Assembly: GCA_947243795.1 (NCBI GenBank)
Contig: OX365938.1
Location: 310,001 to 374,000 of the forward strand
Source of the DNA: Saccharomyces uvarum
Lineage: Eukaryota > Ascomycota > Saccharomycetes > Saccharomycetales > Saccharomycetaceae
Direction of reading: 5' to 3'
DNA: 64,000 nt
Of the stretch, positions 22,187-31,185 are shown piece after piece; positions within the stretch are counted from its first letter, which is position 1, and every line of letters begins with the position of its first letter. Under the pieces are notes generated by a model. It saw nothing but the letters and a program-made list of their open reading frames with translations. It did not search any database and was not told the origin of the DNA. The position numbers and the translations under genes are program-made.

Positions 22187-22876
22187 CTAAATGAATTGTC
22201 CTCTAATTCTCCTTGCTAGTTGCATGTCTTTTTTCATTATGGTTATCCTTTTCGCATGCAACGCTAAGAGGTTGGTATGCTCTAATAATCCCACTAAATA
22301 TGCTTCACTTGCTTCCTGTAGCGCCATGATCGCCATCGACTGCCAACGCAAGTCTTGATCTTTGGTTGTGAACTCATCCGTGACTTCCTTGACTAGTCTG
22401 GCAAATGGAATTTTGGAGATTAGTAAATCTGTAGAACGCTGGTATTTTCGAATTTCGTAAAGAGCTAATTCGCTAGGGCTATATTTCTTTTCCACACGCT
22501 TCAAGCCCTGCTTCCTTTGTTTTTGTCTTCGTTTTTGTCTAACATATCTATCTAAGGCGTACGAGTGAGTTTGCTTAGCCGTTGATACATCTGCTTCTAC
22601 CTCAGTTTCATCTTCGTTTTCTGCTTCCGTTTCGAGATTTCCTGCATGGTCCTCGTAATCTGCCTCAAATTCTACGTCATCCTGTGGACCTTCATATCGT
22701 CTTCTTTCTTCTCTTCTTGGAAACAAGTTTTTCCTTGCTCTTGTTCTTTGTAACAAGGATAACGCACGATCATTAATCGACTGTTGATCTCCTGCAAGCC
22801 TGTTGACATTACTGAGAGATCTTCCACTCGATTCACTTTGAATGGCTGAGTTGGCCCATTCTTGTTTGCTAGACAT
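22187..22876 (-). CDS. CSE4: Cse4, centromeric histone H3 (CENP-A)
   Basis: 229 residues, identical in length to S. cerevisiae Cse4. The C-terminal histone fold from about residue 134 ([36 protein letters not shown], two parts) to the end ([10 protein letters not shown]) is very conserved. The long acidic N-terminal tail has diverged, but the essential END region, about residues 28-60 ([20 protein letters not shown]), is kept. Cse4 replaces H3 in the single centromeric nucleosome and nucleates the kinetochore. SCB/MCB-like sites about 150 bases upstream fit S-phase expression. Confidence 0.98.
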   Translation of the reverse strand: MSSKQEWANSAIQSESSGRSLSNVNRLAGDQQSINDRALSLLQRTRARKNLFPRREERRRYEGPQDDVEFEADYEDHAGNLETEAENEDETEVEADVSTAKQTHSYALDRYVRQKRRQKQRKQGLKRVEKKYSPSELALYEIRKYQRSTDLLISKIPFARLVKEVTDEFTTKDQDLRWQSMAIMALQEASEAYLVGLLEHTNLLALHAKRITIMKKDMQLARRIRGQFI

Positions 22877-23299
22877 ATCTGCTGTAGTTCTTTTTCCTTG
22901 TTTACCACCTTCTATTCTAGTTAAGCAAAGCCTCCCTGCTCCTTCCGTTGTTTCTAAAAAGTAAGCGTTGTGACAAGAGCCTATTGATGATTTAATTTTC
23001 TTTTGTTTTCAATTTACTAAACGCGGTTTCGCGACGCAACGGCGGACACCAACGAATATTCTTTCATTTTTTAAGAAAGGATCACTAAACTCGAAATATA
23101 TATTTCGTTGATGTCAGTTGTCAATCGTATACTTATGGTGAATATTATTTTTACTTGTACTAAAAATGCAAACATACATAATATGCGGTTTATGCATACT
23201 GTTCTTTTTCATATTTAAGGAAAGTTTTATGGGCGCACATTATATAGTTTACTGAACCCACTCGCGGCCGATACAAACCACCGCTATCATTAAACGTCT
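22877..23299. other. CSE4 promoter / ELM1 3' region
   Basis: 423 bases; apart from the SCB/MCB-like pair I see only AT-rich sequence and TATATATTTCG near 23095. Confidence 0.5.
23021..23033 (-). promoter_or_regulatory. SCB/MCB-like element upstream of CSE4
   Basis: ACGCGG directly followed by TTTCGCG, about 150 bases upstream of the CSE4 ATG. TTTCGCG is the reverse complement of the SBF core CGCGAAA; ACGCGG is one base from the MBF box ACGCGT. Motif match only. Confidence 0.45.
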
Positions 23300-25237
23300 C
23301 TACGCTTGTCCATTATCAGCGAAGTTAAGGTATGTTCTCACATCTTCCACCGTCTCTTGACGGTCGTTATCAGCAGAATTTATATATGTTTTGAAGTTAA
23401 TGATATTTCCTGAGTGTGCCAACTTTTTAGGCTCTGGGTTATACACCCTATGCTTTTCCTCAGCACTATTTTTTGAAGGGGAAGTTAATCCGTCTGAGGA
23501 ACGTTTATCATAACTCTTGTTCCGATTCTCAACGGGAGTGTTCTTCAGTCTTATTAAGGCCTTGATCGGGGTCGGAATGTTAAATGAAGAGTGAGAAGAT
23601 GAATTGCTTTTTTCTACCTTCATCTCCGTATTTCGTTCGTCATTCTTCACATTCAGATTATTTACGCTTCCATTTGAATCGCAAAAGGCGTCTAAAAAGT
23701 CAGTAACTTGAACCGCTTCCTCCTCCAATGAAGAGCAATAGTCACTCGAGTCAGGCGAAGATCTGAGAACTGTACTGGAGAATGTTTCTTTTTGTGAACC
23801 CGTATCAATATATACTGGAGGCGTTACTTTGCTATTCGCAGACTCGAAAACATTGTCTTTCACATTTTCTGATGCCTTTTTCTTGCTCTTCTTGGTTATT
23901 AGTTTATCGAAAAATCTTCTCACAGGGCCCTCGCTTCTTGTTGGTTTAACTTTGGATAAAATACTCTGATCAATATCCTTAGAATGTTCAGATAGATCCA
24001 TTTGGTCAGGCAGTATTAATTTTGCCAAGTCCTGAATGCCTATACGTAAAGTAGCATTTTTTTCCAAAAGCCTTTTAATGATTAAATCATTCAGAGTGCT
24101 GCCATTAACTTTTGAACTCAACGGTACTTCCATGATTTTGTGATATGTGTCGAATTCATTGTCCCCAGAAAACGGCAGCTCGTTGTATAATAAACAGTAC
24201 AACGTTACCCCCAATGACCAAATATCCAACTTAAATCCATCGGTTACAAAGTCTCTCTTGGAATTGCCTAAATGGCATAACTCTGGAGCAATAAATGCAG
24301 GAGTACCAACTATCTTATTTAGTTCTCTTTGGAAACATTCTTCAAAATTGGCATTCTTGAATGGTAATGATCGAGGAGTGAAGATACAGCACCCAAGGTC
24401 AGAAATTTTTGCAACGTTTTCAAGTTCATCTAATAATATATTAGATGGTTTAATATCTCGATGGATGCAGCCTTGAGAATGCAAGTATTGCAAGCCTCTT
24501 GTCATATCTTGTAAGATCTTTTGAGCAAATTTAGAAACACTACACTTAGAAGGTATAAGTCTTTGCCACTGCGGTAAAATATCTTCATCATTGTCACGCT
24601 TCCACTGGAGTTCGCCAAGGTTGCACCAATCACTGACTATCCAAATTGATTCACTGAAAGGAGAATCTAAGCATTCTATCAGTTGCACGACATGTACACT
24701 ATCTCGAAGTCTTGAAACCGCATATATTTCCCATCGACATTTTTCCATGTTCATGAGTCTCATTGCCTCATTGCCGCTCATATTTGTAGTTATTTTTCCC
24801 TTGCTTTTCCAAAGCTGTATCTGCCTCATCACCTGGTTCATTGAATATTGCTGGGCATTCCATGGCTTCTTCGGTATAATCTTGATAGCGACAACCTTAT
24901 TCGACGTAGAGCTGTAAGCTTTCCGAACATGTCCAAACTGTCCACTTCCCGCTGAGGCTCCTAGCGTATATTGGTTTATAGTTTTTTTATTTTGTTCACT
25001 AGCAGTTATTTTTTTCACAAATGGTCGAATCTTATCCAGGATCGTATCCATATTTTCCTCTATAATTGTGCTATATGTGGGTTTCATTTGGGATAACGAG
25101 GATTCAAATGACGATACCTGGCTCGTGGGAGTTATGGGAGGGCTGGCTGAATCATCTGCTGTCTGGTAAGAGTGTTGGGATGATGGAGTCCATTCCGGCA
25201 TTAGCGTCGGTATAACCTGTCGAGGTGGCATGTCCAT
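23300..25237 (-). CDS. ELM1: Elm1 serine/threonine protein kinase
   Basis: 645 residues from the first in-frame ATG (25237). A second ATG two codons later (25231) aligns with the S. cerevisiae start, and upstream there is only a TTG. The kinase domain spans about residues 90-420: glycine loop GASAGSGQFG, catalytic lysine in VVAIKIIPKK (near 119), HRDIKPSN near 259-266, activation-loop metal motif DLG near 280, and GTPAFIAPE. The DFG phenylalanine is leucine here. The C-terminus is disordered and basic. Elm1 with Sak1 and Tos3 phosphorylates Snf1 and also acts at the bud neck on Gin4/Hsl1 and the spindle position checkpoint. Confidence 0.95.
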   Translation of the reverse strand: MDMPPRQVIPTLMPEWTPSSQHSYQTADDSASPPITPTSQVSSFESSLSQMKPTYSTIIEENMDTILDKIRPFVKKITASEQNKKTINQYTLGASAGSGQFGHVRKAYSSTSNKVVAIKIIPKKPWNAQQYSMNQVMRQIQLWKSKGKITTNMSGNEAMRLMNMEKCRWEIYAVSRLRDSVHVVQLIECLDSPFSESIWIVSDWCNLGELQWKRDNDEDILPQWQRLIPSKCSVSKFAQKILQDMTRGLQYLHSQGCIHRDIKPSNILLDELENVAKISDLGCCIFTPRSLPFKNANFEECFQRELNKIVGTPAFIAPELCHLGNSKRDFVTDGFKLDIWSLGVTLYCLLYNELPFSGDNEFDTYHKIMEVPLSSKVNGSTLNDLIIKRLLEKNATLRIGIQDLAKLILPDQMDLSEHSKDIDQSILSKVKPTRSEGPVRRFFDKLITKKSKKKASENVKDNVFESANSKVTPPVYIDTGSQKETFSSTVLRSSPDSSDYCSSLEEEAVQVTDFLDAFCDSNGSVNNLNVKNDERNTEMKVEKSNSSSHSSFNIPTPIKALIRLKNTPVENRNKSYDKRSSDGLTSPSKNSAEEKHRVYNPEPKKLAHSGNIINFKTYINSADNDRQETVEDVRTYLNFADNGQA

Positions 25238-25549
25238 ACTAACCAATTGATATTTCTCTGACGTCTCAATAAACTAAAATATATGTGAATGAGTTTGCCA
25301 CGCTTGGGGAAGTATAATTAGACTTCTAAAAGTATGTTAATTAACATATTTAAGAGCAATTGAAGTGTTTATTTGTTGTTATCTCATCATTCAATAAATA
25401 CGTGTGAAGTGATATTTTAGTATAGTATACCATATAACATAACCTCTGTTGAACAATGCTATTTCATTGAATGATACCACTACTTAGAATTTTGTTTCTT
25501 GTTATACCACCCAATGCTGAATTGCCAAGATTTATGGAATTAGAAAACT
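25238..25549. other. Divergent ELM1-ANR2 promoter region
   Basis: 312 AT-rich bases serving two genes. TTAATTAACATATTTAA near 25338 is an AT-rich palindromic stretch. Two upstream ATGs directly before ANR2 are listed separately. Confidence 0.5.
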
Positions 25550-25596
25550 ATGGATTTAAGAGATGCAGAACCTACCGTAAGCCCAAACGTGTTTAG
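25514..25596 (+). other. Two short upstream ORFs at the ANR2 start
   Basis: ATG at 25514 opens a 9-codon ORF ending TAG at 25543. ATG at 25534 opens a 20-codon ORF that runs over the ANR2 ATG (25550) in another frame and stops at 25596. Whether the transcript includes them depends on its 5' end, which cannot be read from the sequence. Confidence 0.5.
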
Positions 25597-27106
25597 CATA
25601 TCTAAACTTTTGGACTGTAAAAATGAAAGACCAAGAATTGCCTGTATATTCTTGAGTCAGTTTGATATGAAGAAGGGAAATATCATAATATGGTCTAAAA
25701 GTATCAAAGATACAACATTCAACTTAAACAATATTGAATTTAAATCGTTACCTGCTGGAATTCATGAACAAACCGACGATATTATAAATTTTGTAGTCCC
25801 TAAAGAGGAAGTATTAGGCGACAATGATACTGTCAAGAAGACAGTCTATGATTACGGAATTGCCTACTTCAAACAAAATTCCTTTGATATTATTGAAAAT
25901 GATAATCAGGTTGATAGAAATAAAGTTCTAATGTTTTCTCTTGGTATAGTTATCGATGTCCAAGGTCTTCCATCGAATAGTAAAAAGCACTTTTATAAAG
26001 AGATATACCATGCCTATGATGCAAACAGATATGCAAGCCATCTAAAGGAGCTGCTCGGCCAATGGATGAGGCAGAACGAACTTGACAACTTTGACCTTTT
26101 TGAAAATTTCTTTGAGAAGCATAATAAAGATCACATAGCTGAAAATTCAATAGAAATTGTCGAAAACTCACCCAAGGAAAGGCGACATTTGATTGAATAT
26201 ATGCCGTATTGGACGAGAAACTTGGGCCCTTTAATATTTCCATTATGGAAGGCAAGCCTTCTTCAAAAAAGGATATTGATTCTAATTCCTCAAGGAGAAT
26301 CATTTGAAAAATGTAATTCCTTGGCTTATTGCATTTTCTTAATATCGATGCTTTCAAAGGATTTAATAGGGAACCATATAGATGATGAATACGTTGAGCC
26401 TCTTTTCACTGTATCAACATCAGATATATCATTTCTGGAGTCGCTTGGTGAAGGGCGTGGCTATGTGGCGACAACCAGTGAGGAGATTTTGTTGTATAAA
26501 CCTGAAATTTATGACGTCATAGTCAAACTTCCTTCAAATTCAATTATGGAAGAATTTCCAGAAAAAGATGTGGAGATCATTGCCGCATCTGGTGAACACA
26601 ATAAAGCGACTCCTCTTGACTTAGAGACATATGAAAAAGTTATACTTAGTGAATTAGAAGAAGATGTTTCAACAAATGTGAAAAATAAGCTTCATAAGGT
26701 GACAGAGCCTATATCGTGGTTACAATTTTTGATCGATGGTTTCTATCTCCTAACTACTGCGGGTTATTTAATGGCGCCGTACCATATGGCAAAGCATTTC
26801 AGACCTTTAAAGCTTATTTCTGGTTCAGAATCCAATGATTCAGAAATTCAAATGGCCGAAAATTTGATTCGTTATTTCCACCTCAGAACGTCAAATTTAT
26901 ACAACCGATTGAAAGACGTTATTCAAAAAAATGGAAACATTGATTCCGAACAACCTATTACCATTGCAGCTTCATTTTTAACCGAGTTGAATTTGGATTG
27001 CTTTAGTTTACAAGATCATCAATTTATAAAGGATATCACCTATAAATGGTTTCAAAGAAGTATCGATATTAGTAATCTTCCAGAATGTGTTGGAGATCTC
27101 TGCTAA
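25550..27106 (+). CDS. ANR2: Anr2, Avl9-related DENN-type protein
   Basis: 518 residues in the YKL047W position (516 in S. cerevisiae). Features such as RPRIACIFLSQFD near the start, LIEYMPYWTRNLGPLIFPLWKASLLQKRILIL (in parts) in the middle and LTTAGYLMAPYHMAKHFRPLKL near 410 resemble the Avl9/LCHN family, a DENN-related fold linked to Rab proteins and membrane traffic. In yeast Anr2 is little studied and reported on lipid particles. No membrane segment is obvious. Identification is by position, length and family resemblance. Confidence 0.87.
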   Translation: MDLRDAEPTVSPNVFSISKLLDCKNERPRIACIFLSQFDMKKGNIIIWSKSIKDTTFNLNNIEFKSLPAGIHEQTDDIINFVVPKEEVLGDNDTVKKTVYDYGIAYFKQNSFDIIENDNQVDRNKVLMFSLGIVIDVQGLPSNSKKHFYKEIYHAYDANRYASHLKELLGQWMRQNELDNFDLFENFFEKHNKDHIAENSIEIVENSPKERRHLIEYMPYWTRNLGPLIFPLWKASLLQKRILILIPQGESFEKCNSLAYCIFLISMLSKDLIGNHIDDEYVEPLFTVSTSDISFLESLGEGRGYVATTSEEILLYKPEIYDVIVKLPSNSIMEEFPEKDVEIIAASGEHNKATPLDLETYEKVILSELEEDVSTNVKNKLHKVTEPISWLQFLIDGFYLLTTAGYLMAPYHMAKHFRPLKLISGSESNDSEIQMAENLIRYFHLRTSNLYNRLKDVIQKNGNIDSEQPITIAASFLTELNLDCFSLQDHQFIKDITYKWFQRSIDISNLPECVGDLC

Positions 27107-27371
27107 TAAACCCTTGATGATTTAAAATGGAGGAAAACAGTCTGGCGCCAAAAGAATAATGTGTATGTCTTATATAATATAATTAAATATATGAGTGGTC
27201 TAACGTTTTTATCGAAGTTCGTTGGTATAGTACATTTATTTAATCTTGACTCTCCAAGTCCCCGTTGTTCATTTAACTTTTCCGACAATTTTGGAAGGTA
27301 ACGTAGAGTGAATATATGAACTATTTATTTTTGTTTTTGGTTTAAAGAGATTGAGTTTTCCAGTGATTTAA

Positions 27372-28724
27372 TCAAAAGACCAGCCATAAAGCACATGCGA
27401 CGATTGAAATACCAATGACAGCAGTAATGATACCTGCACCTGCTTTAGAACCCTTTGTGATATTTAAAGGAGACAAATTTGTAGCTTGTGCTTGGGTACC
27501 AGCTGCCCCATCACCAACAGACGAACCTCCATTATCGGCAGTATACGGAGAAGGTCTGTCTAAGGCCCTTGTGTTGACCATGACTTCTAAAGCGGCCATT
27601 TGTTCACCTAAACCGTACATACCATCCCACGTACCATTAAACCAATTCAGCCCACATGTATGACCATCTGTACCACCAGAACATGACTTAGCGGCAGCGA
27701 TTGCGGATGTGTTTAACCAGGACATAATTTGGCTTCTAGTTTCTGGCACCAGTTGTGCAGTGACACCTAAGAAACGGGCAAAGTAAGCTTTGAAAGAACG
27801 TTGATCTGTATTACAAGAATTTGGACCTTGACAAGCAGCTTCGTACACGATGCCGTCATGGAAAAACACTTGAGAGGCATTCAAAAACTCCTTTGTTCTT
27901 GTGTGCCAGAGATCTGATCCCGTGAAGTTGTACAGGTAAGCCGAACCGGCCAATAGCAAACCTTGGTTGTAACTCCACTGGTAAGAGGTGACTTTAGTAC
28001 AGTTGTCACCGATACTAACACCATCATAAACATACTTATAGGTACCATTGGAAATCAAGTTGACACCAACCATCCATTCGTAAACTTTTTCGGCCCAATC
28101 GACATACGTTTGGTTACCTGTATATCTTGCCAATCTTGCAGCGATGTGGAATAAAGCACCATTGGAAACGGTGTTCTTGTAATCATAACCAGAATTCCAA
28201 ACGAAAATTTGCCATCTTAAACCACCACCACAGGAATCTGCATCCCAACGCAAAGCCATTGTATTGAAAACGGCTTGTGCCAAATATAACCATTGAGGCT
28301 CATCTGAAGGAGGGTTGGTGAAATTCCTTTCAGCGGCAGTCATGGCAGCAATACCCCAAAAGGCTTGATCATCATTACCTTCAGTGGTAGATTGATTCAG
28401 TGGAATATAGTCATTGTCGTCACCAGCTTGATGTATCATAGCAGCTGTAATTTCATCATTATACGTATCGTTCTCCATGAAGAACCAGTAATCCAACATG
28501 CAGCCCCATGCACCACCGGCTTCCCACCAATAGTATGGATCAGAGAACATACCGACTGTATTCCCATATTGATCACCGGTGTAATAATCCATTAAACCGT
28601 AAGCGACTAATGACGTAGCATTTTGTAAAGACTGGTAGTTGTCCAAATCTAATTCGACAGCATTCGTAAACCTTGTCGTCGCGAAGAGTACGCTCAGCAA
28701 CCCTATGAATTTGTTCACTAGCAT
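27372..28724 (-). CDS. DCW1: Dcw1, GPI-anchored cell-wall mannosidase homologue (GH76)
   Basis: 450 residues. There is a signal peptide at about 1-22, a GH76 domain, and a C-terminal hydrophobic GPI signal (AGAGIITAVIGISIVACALWLVF in two parts) after a Gly/Ser/Ala linker. The family's paired catalytic aspartates are Asp118-Asp119 in EGNDDQAFWG. The WDADSCGGGLRW motif is also present, with several N-glycosylation sequons. Dcw1 and its paralogue Dfg5 are jointly essential and are thought to act on GPI glycans to attach mannoproteins to cell-wall glucan. Intact; convergent with ANR2. Confidence 0.96.
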   Translation of the reverse strand: MLVNKFIGLLSVLFATTRFTNAVELDLDNYQSLQNATSLVAYGLMDYYTGDQYGNTVGMFSDPYYWWEAGGAWGCMLDYWFFMENDTYNDEITAAMIHQAGDDNDYIPLNQSTTEGNDDQAFWGIAAMTAAERNFTNPPSDEPQWLYLAQAVFNTMALRWDADSCGGGLRWQIFVWNSGYDYKNTVSNGALFHIAARLARYTGNQTYVDWAEKVYEWMVGVNLISNGTYKYVYDGVSIGDNCTKVTSYQWSYNQGLLLAGSAYLYNFTGSDLWHTRTKEFLNASQVFFHDGIVYEAACQGPNSCNTDQRSFKAYFARFLGVTAQLVPETRSQIMSWLNTSAIAAAKSCSGGTDGHTCGLNWFNGTWDGMYGLGEQMAALEVMVNTRALDRPSPYTADNGGSSVGDGAAGTQAQATNLSPLNITKGSKAGAGIITAVIGISIVACALWLVF

Positions 28725-29105
28725 CGTGTGTGATTCTATGTCTCAAACAAAACCAAAAAGAAGAAAATGTGAGAAATAAGGAGGGAGCAAATGCCTATTG
28801 TACTGTCTAGAGTATGTTTATAGAAAAGTATCGTTAGTGTGATTACTTTCGTGTTTTGATATTCGATGGTTCTTTGCCAAGATCTTTTCGTTTCGCGCAC
28901 CAGCTGAGTTAACGACAGAATATAGGTAGGCTTAGGAGTCCAGCAACCTTGAACAGCAGAAGTGAGCTCACTATTCAAACCGCGCTACGATCATCCTGGA
29001 ATCAGGGCTTTCCATCTGACAATTTTTTTCCTGCATCTGCGAAATCAATTCGCGCCCGTTCGAAGGCGCGAGGACCGGGTGATGCGGAACGACGTCGGCT
29101 ACGAA

Positions 29106-29127
29106 TATATATATATATATATATATA
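29106..29127. repeat. (AT)n microsatellite
   Basis: About eleven AT units followed by AGCACG. A simple repeat in the DCW1-PRI2 intergenic region that may also act as a TATA-like, nucleosome-poor element. Confidence 0.75.
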
Positions 29128-29443
29128 GCACGTACTCTCTAAAGCGTGTGATAACTACCTTCAAGCAATGTTCAAACAATGATCACCACCCTCTCTTGGT
29201 CGCAATGATTGGCCACAGTTGTACTTGTACAGGGAGAAATAGGGCCTTCAATCTTACAAGTGGTACCTGTGCGTGTGGCGCGTGACGTTTTTTCCTCCCT
29301 AAAGCACAATATCGTCGCATCAAGGAAGCTTTCAAACACCACTGATTATCACTTTTGTTCTTGTTCCTGTTCCAGGTTTGCTTTGTGTCTTCTGCTTGCT
29401 TGCTTGCTGTTTATACCATACGTAAGTAACCTTACTTGAAATA

Positions 29444-29449
29444 ACGCGT
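29444..29449 (+). promoter_or_regulatory. MluI cell-cycle box (MCB) of PRI2
   Basis: ACGCGT, followed by CGCG and, ten bases on, another CGCG core (GTCGCGTAAA). It lies 150 bases upstream of the PRI2 start. MBF binds ACGCGT and drives G1/S expression of DNA replication genes, the class PRI2 belongs to. Confidence 0.65.
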
Positions 29450-29598
29450 CGCGGGGAAGTCGCGTAAATTTCAATATTGATATCGTTTGATTTTTAAAAG
29501 TTATTTTCTCACTGAGAGCAACTACTAAATGTTATACATTGGATCAGCATTGATTGTATCTATAGGCGGAATACTCAGGGCAATACGTGGGAAGAGAA

Positions 29599-31185
29599 AT
29601 GTTTAGGCAATCAAAGAGAAGAATCGCTTCCAGGAAGAACTTCAGTTCGTACGATGACATCGTCAAGAGCGAATTGGATATTGGCAACGTAAGCGCTGCT
29701 AACCAAATAATCTTAGGTTCGATCTCGTCGGAAGAGGAGAAGACATTGTACGCAAAGCTGTACGAGTCCAAGTTGTCGTTTTATGATTTGCCGCCACGTG
29801 GCGAAATAACGTTGGAACAGTTCGAGATCTGGGCCATCGATCGTCTCAAGATTCTGTTGGAAATCGAATCCTGCCTTTCCAGAAATAAATCCATCAAAGA
29901 GATCGAAACCATAATCAAGCCACAGTTCCAAAAGTTGCTGCCTTTCAACACAGATAACTTGGAAGACAAGAAAAAGGATTATTACTCTCATTTCATTTTG
30001 AGATTATGCTTTTGCCGTTCCAAAGAGCTTCGTGAAAAATTCATTAGGGCAGAAACTTTCCTGCTTAAGATTAGGTTCAATATGCTAACCTCAACTGACC
30101 AAACAAAATTCGTTCAGTCGTTGGATCTGCCTCTACTACAGTTTATTTCCAACGAGGAAAAGGCGGAATTGTCACACCAGTTGTACCAAACCGTTTCAGC
30201 TTCTTTACAGTTTCAATTGAATCTTAATGAGGAGCACCAAAGAAGGCAGTACTTCCAACAGGAGAAGTTCATAAAACTACCGTTCGAAAACGTGATAGAG
30301 CTAGTGGGTAACCGTCTAGTGTTTTTGAAAAACGGCTATGCTTATTTGCCGCAGTTCCAACAACTGAATTTGCTGTCTAATGAGTTCGCTAGTAAGTTGA
30401 ACGAGGAGCTTTTGAAGACCTACCAGTATCTTCCAAGACTGAACGAAGATGACAGGTTGCTGCCGATTTTAAACCATCTTTCGTCAGGGTACACAATTGC
30501 GGATTTTAACCAGCAAAAGGCAAACCAATTCGGTGAAAATGTAGACGATGAAATAAATGCTCAAAGTGTGTGGTCCGAGGAGATTAGCTCGAACTATCCA
30601 TTGAGTATCAAAAACTTAATGGAGGGTTTGAAGAAAAACCATCATTTGAGATATTACGGTAGACAACAACTAAGCTTGTTTCTAAAGGGAATTGGGTTGA
30701 GTGCCGACGAAGCCCTGAAATTTTGGTCAGAAGCATTCACAAGAAACGGCAACATGACAATGGAAAAGTTCAATAAAGAGTACCGCTACAGTTTCAGACA
30801 CAACTACGGTCTCGAAGGTAACAGAATCAACTACAAGCCATGGGACTGTCACACCATTCTATCCAAGCCCAGACCCGGCCGTGGCGATTACCACGGATGC
30901 CCATTCCGTGACTGGAGCCACGACAGACTATCTGCAGAACTGCGTTCCATGAAACTCACCCAAGCACAAATCATAAGCGTCCTAGACTCGTGCCAAAAGG
31001 GCGAATACACAATCGCTTGCACAAAGGTATTTGAAATGACACACAATTCCGCCTCAGCCGACTTGGAGATCGGCGAACAAACTCATATCGCACATCCTAA
31101 CCTATATTTCGAAAGGTCAAGGCAACTGCAAAAGAAACAACAGAAACCGGAAAAGAAAAAACTTTCCAATAGTGCCAACCAGTAG
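29599..31185 (+). CDS. PRI2: DNA primase large subunit, with one Fe-S ligand cysteine replaced by serine
   Basis: 528 residues from the ATG at 29599, exactly the S. cerevisiae length; four more upstream codons lead only to a GTG. Pri2 is the regulatory subunit of primase in the DNA polymerase alpha complex and is needed for RNA primer start and length control. The C-terminal domain (about 315-510) holds a 4Fe-4S cluster, in yeast ligated by Cys336, Cys417, Cys434 and Cys474. Here Cys417 (PWDCHTI), Cys434 (YHGCPFR) and Cys474 (TIACTKV) are present at exactly these numbers, but residue 336 is Ser (NYPLSIKNLMEG, codon AGT at 30604-30606). The conserved NHHLRYYGRQQLSLFLKG block follows normally. 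The rest of the frame is intact, so this is not a decayed gene. Confidence 0.97.
   Translation: MFRQSKRRIASRKNFSSYDDIVKSELDIGNVSAANQIILGSISSEEEKTLYAKLYESKLSFYDLPPRGEITLEQFEIWAIDRLKILLEIESCLSRNKSIKEIETIIKPQFQKLLPFNTDNLEDKKKDYYSHFILRLCFCRSKELREKFIRAETFLLKIRFNMLTSTDQTKFVQSLDLPLLQFISNEEKAELSHQLYQTVSASLQFQLNLNEEHQRRQYFQQEKFIKLPFENVIELVGNRLVFLKNGYAYLPQFQQLNLLSNEFASKLNEELLKTYQYLPRLNEDDRLLPILNHLSSGYTIADFNQQKANQFGENVDDEINAQSVWSEEISSNYPLSIKNLMEGLKKNHHLRYYGRQQLSLFLKGIGLSADEALKFWSEAFTRNGNMTMEKFNKEYRYSFRHNYGLEGNRINYKPWDCHTILSKPRPGRGDYHGCPFRDWSHDRLSAELRSMKLTQAQIISVLDSCQKGEYTIACTKVFEMTHNSASADLEIGEQTHIAHPNLYFERSRQLQKKQQKPEKKKLSNSANQ

Larger units (their letters stand above)
28725..29598. other. Divergent DCW1-PRI2 promoter region
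   Basis: 874 bases. It includes an AT dinucleotide tract (29106-29127), a MCB close to PRI2, and tandem GCTTGCTTGCTT near 29392. Short frames here show no motif. Confidence 0.55.
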
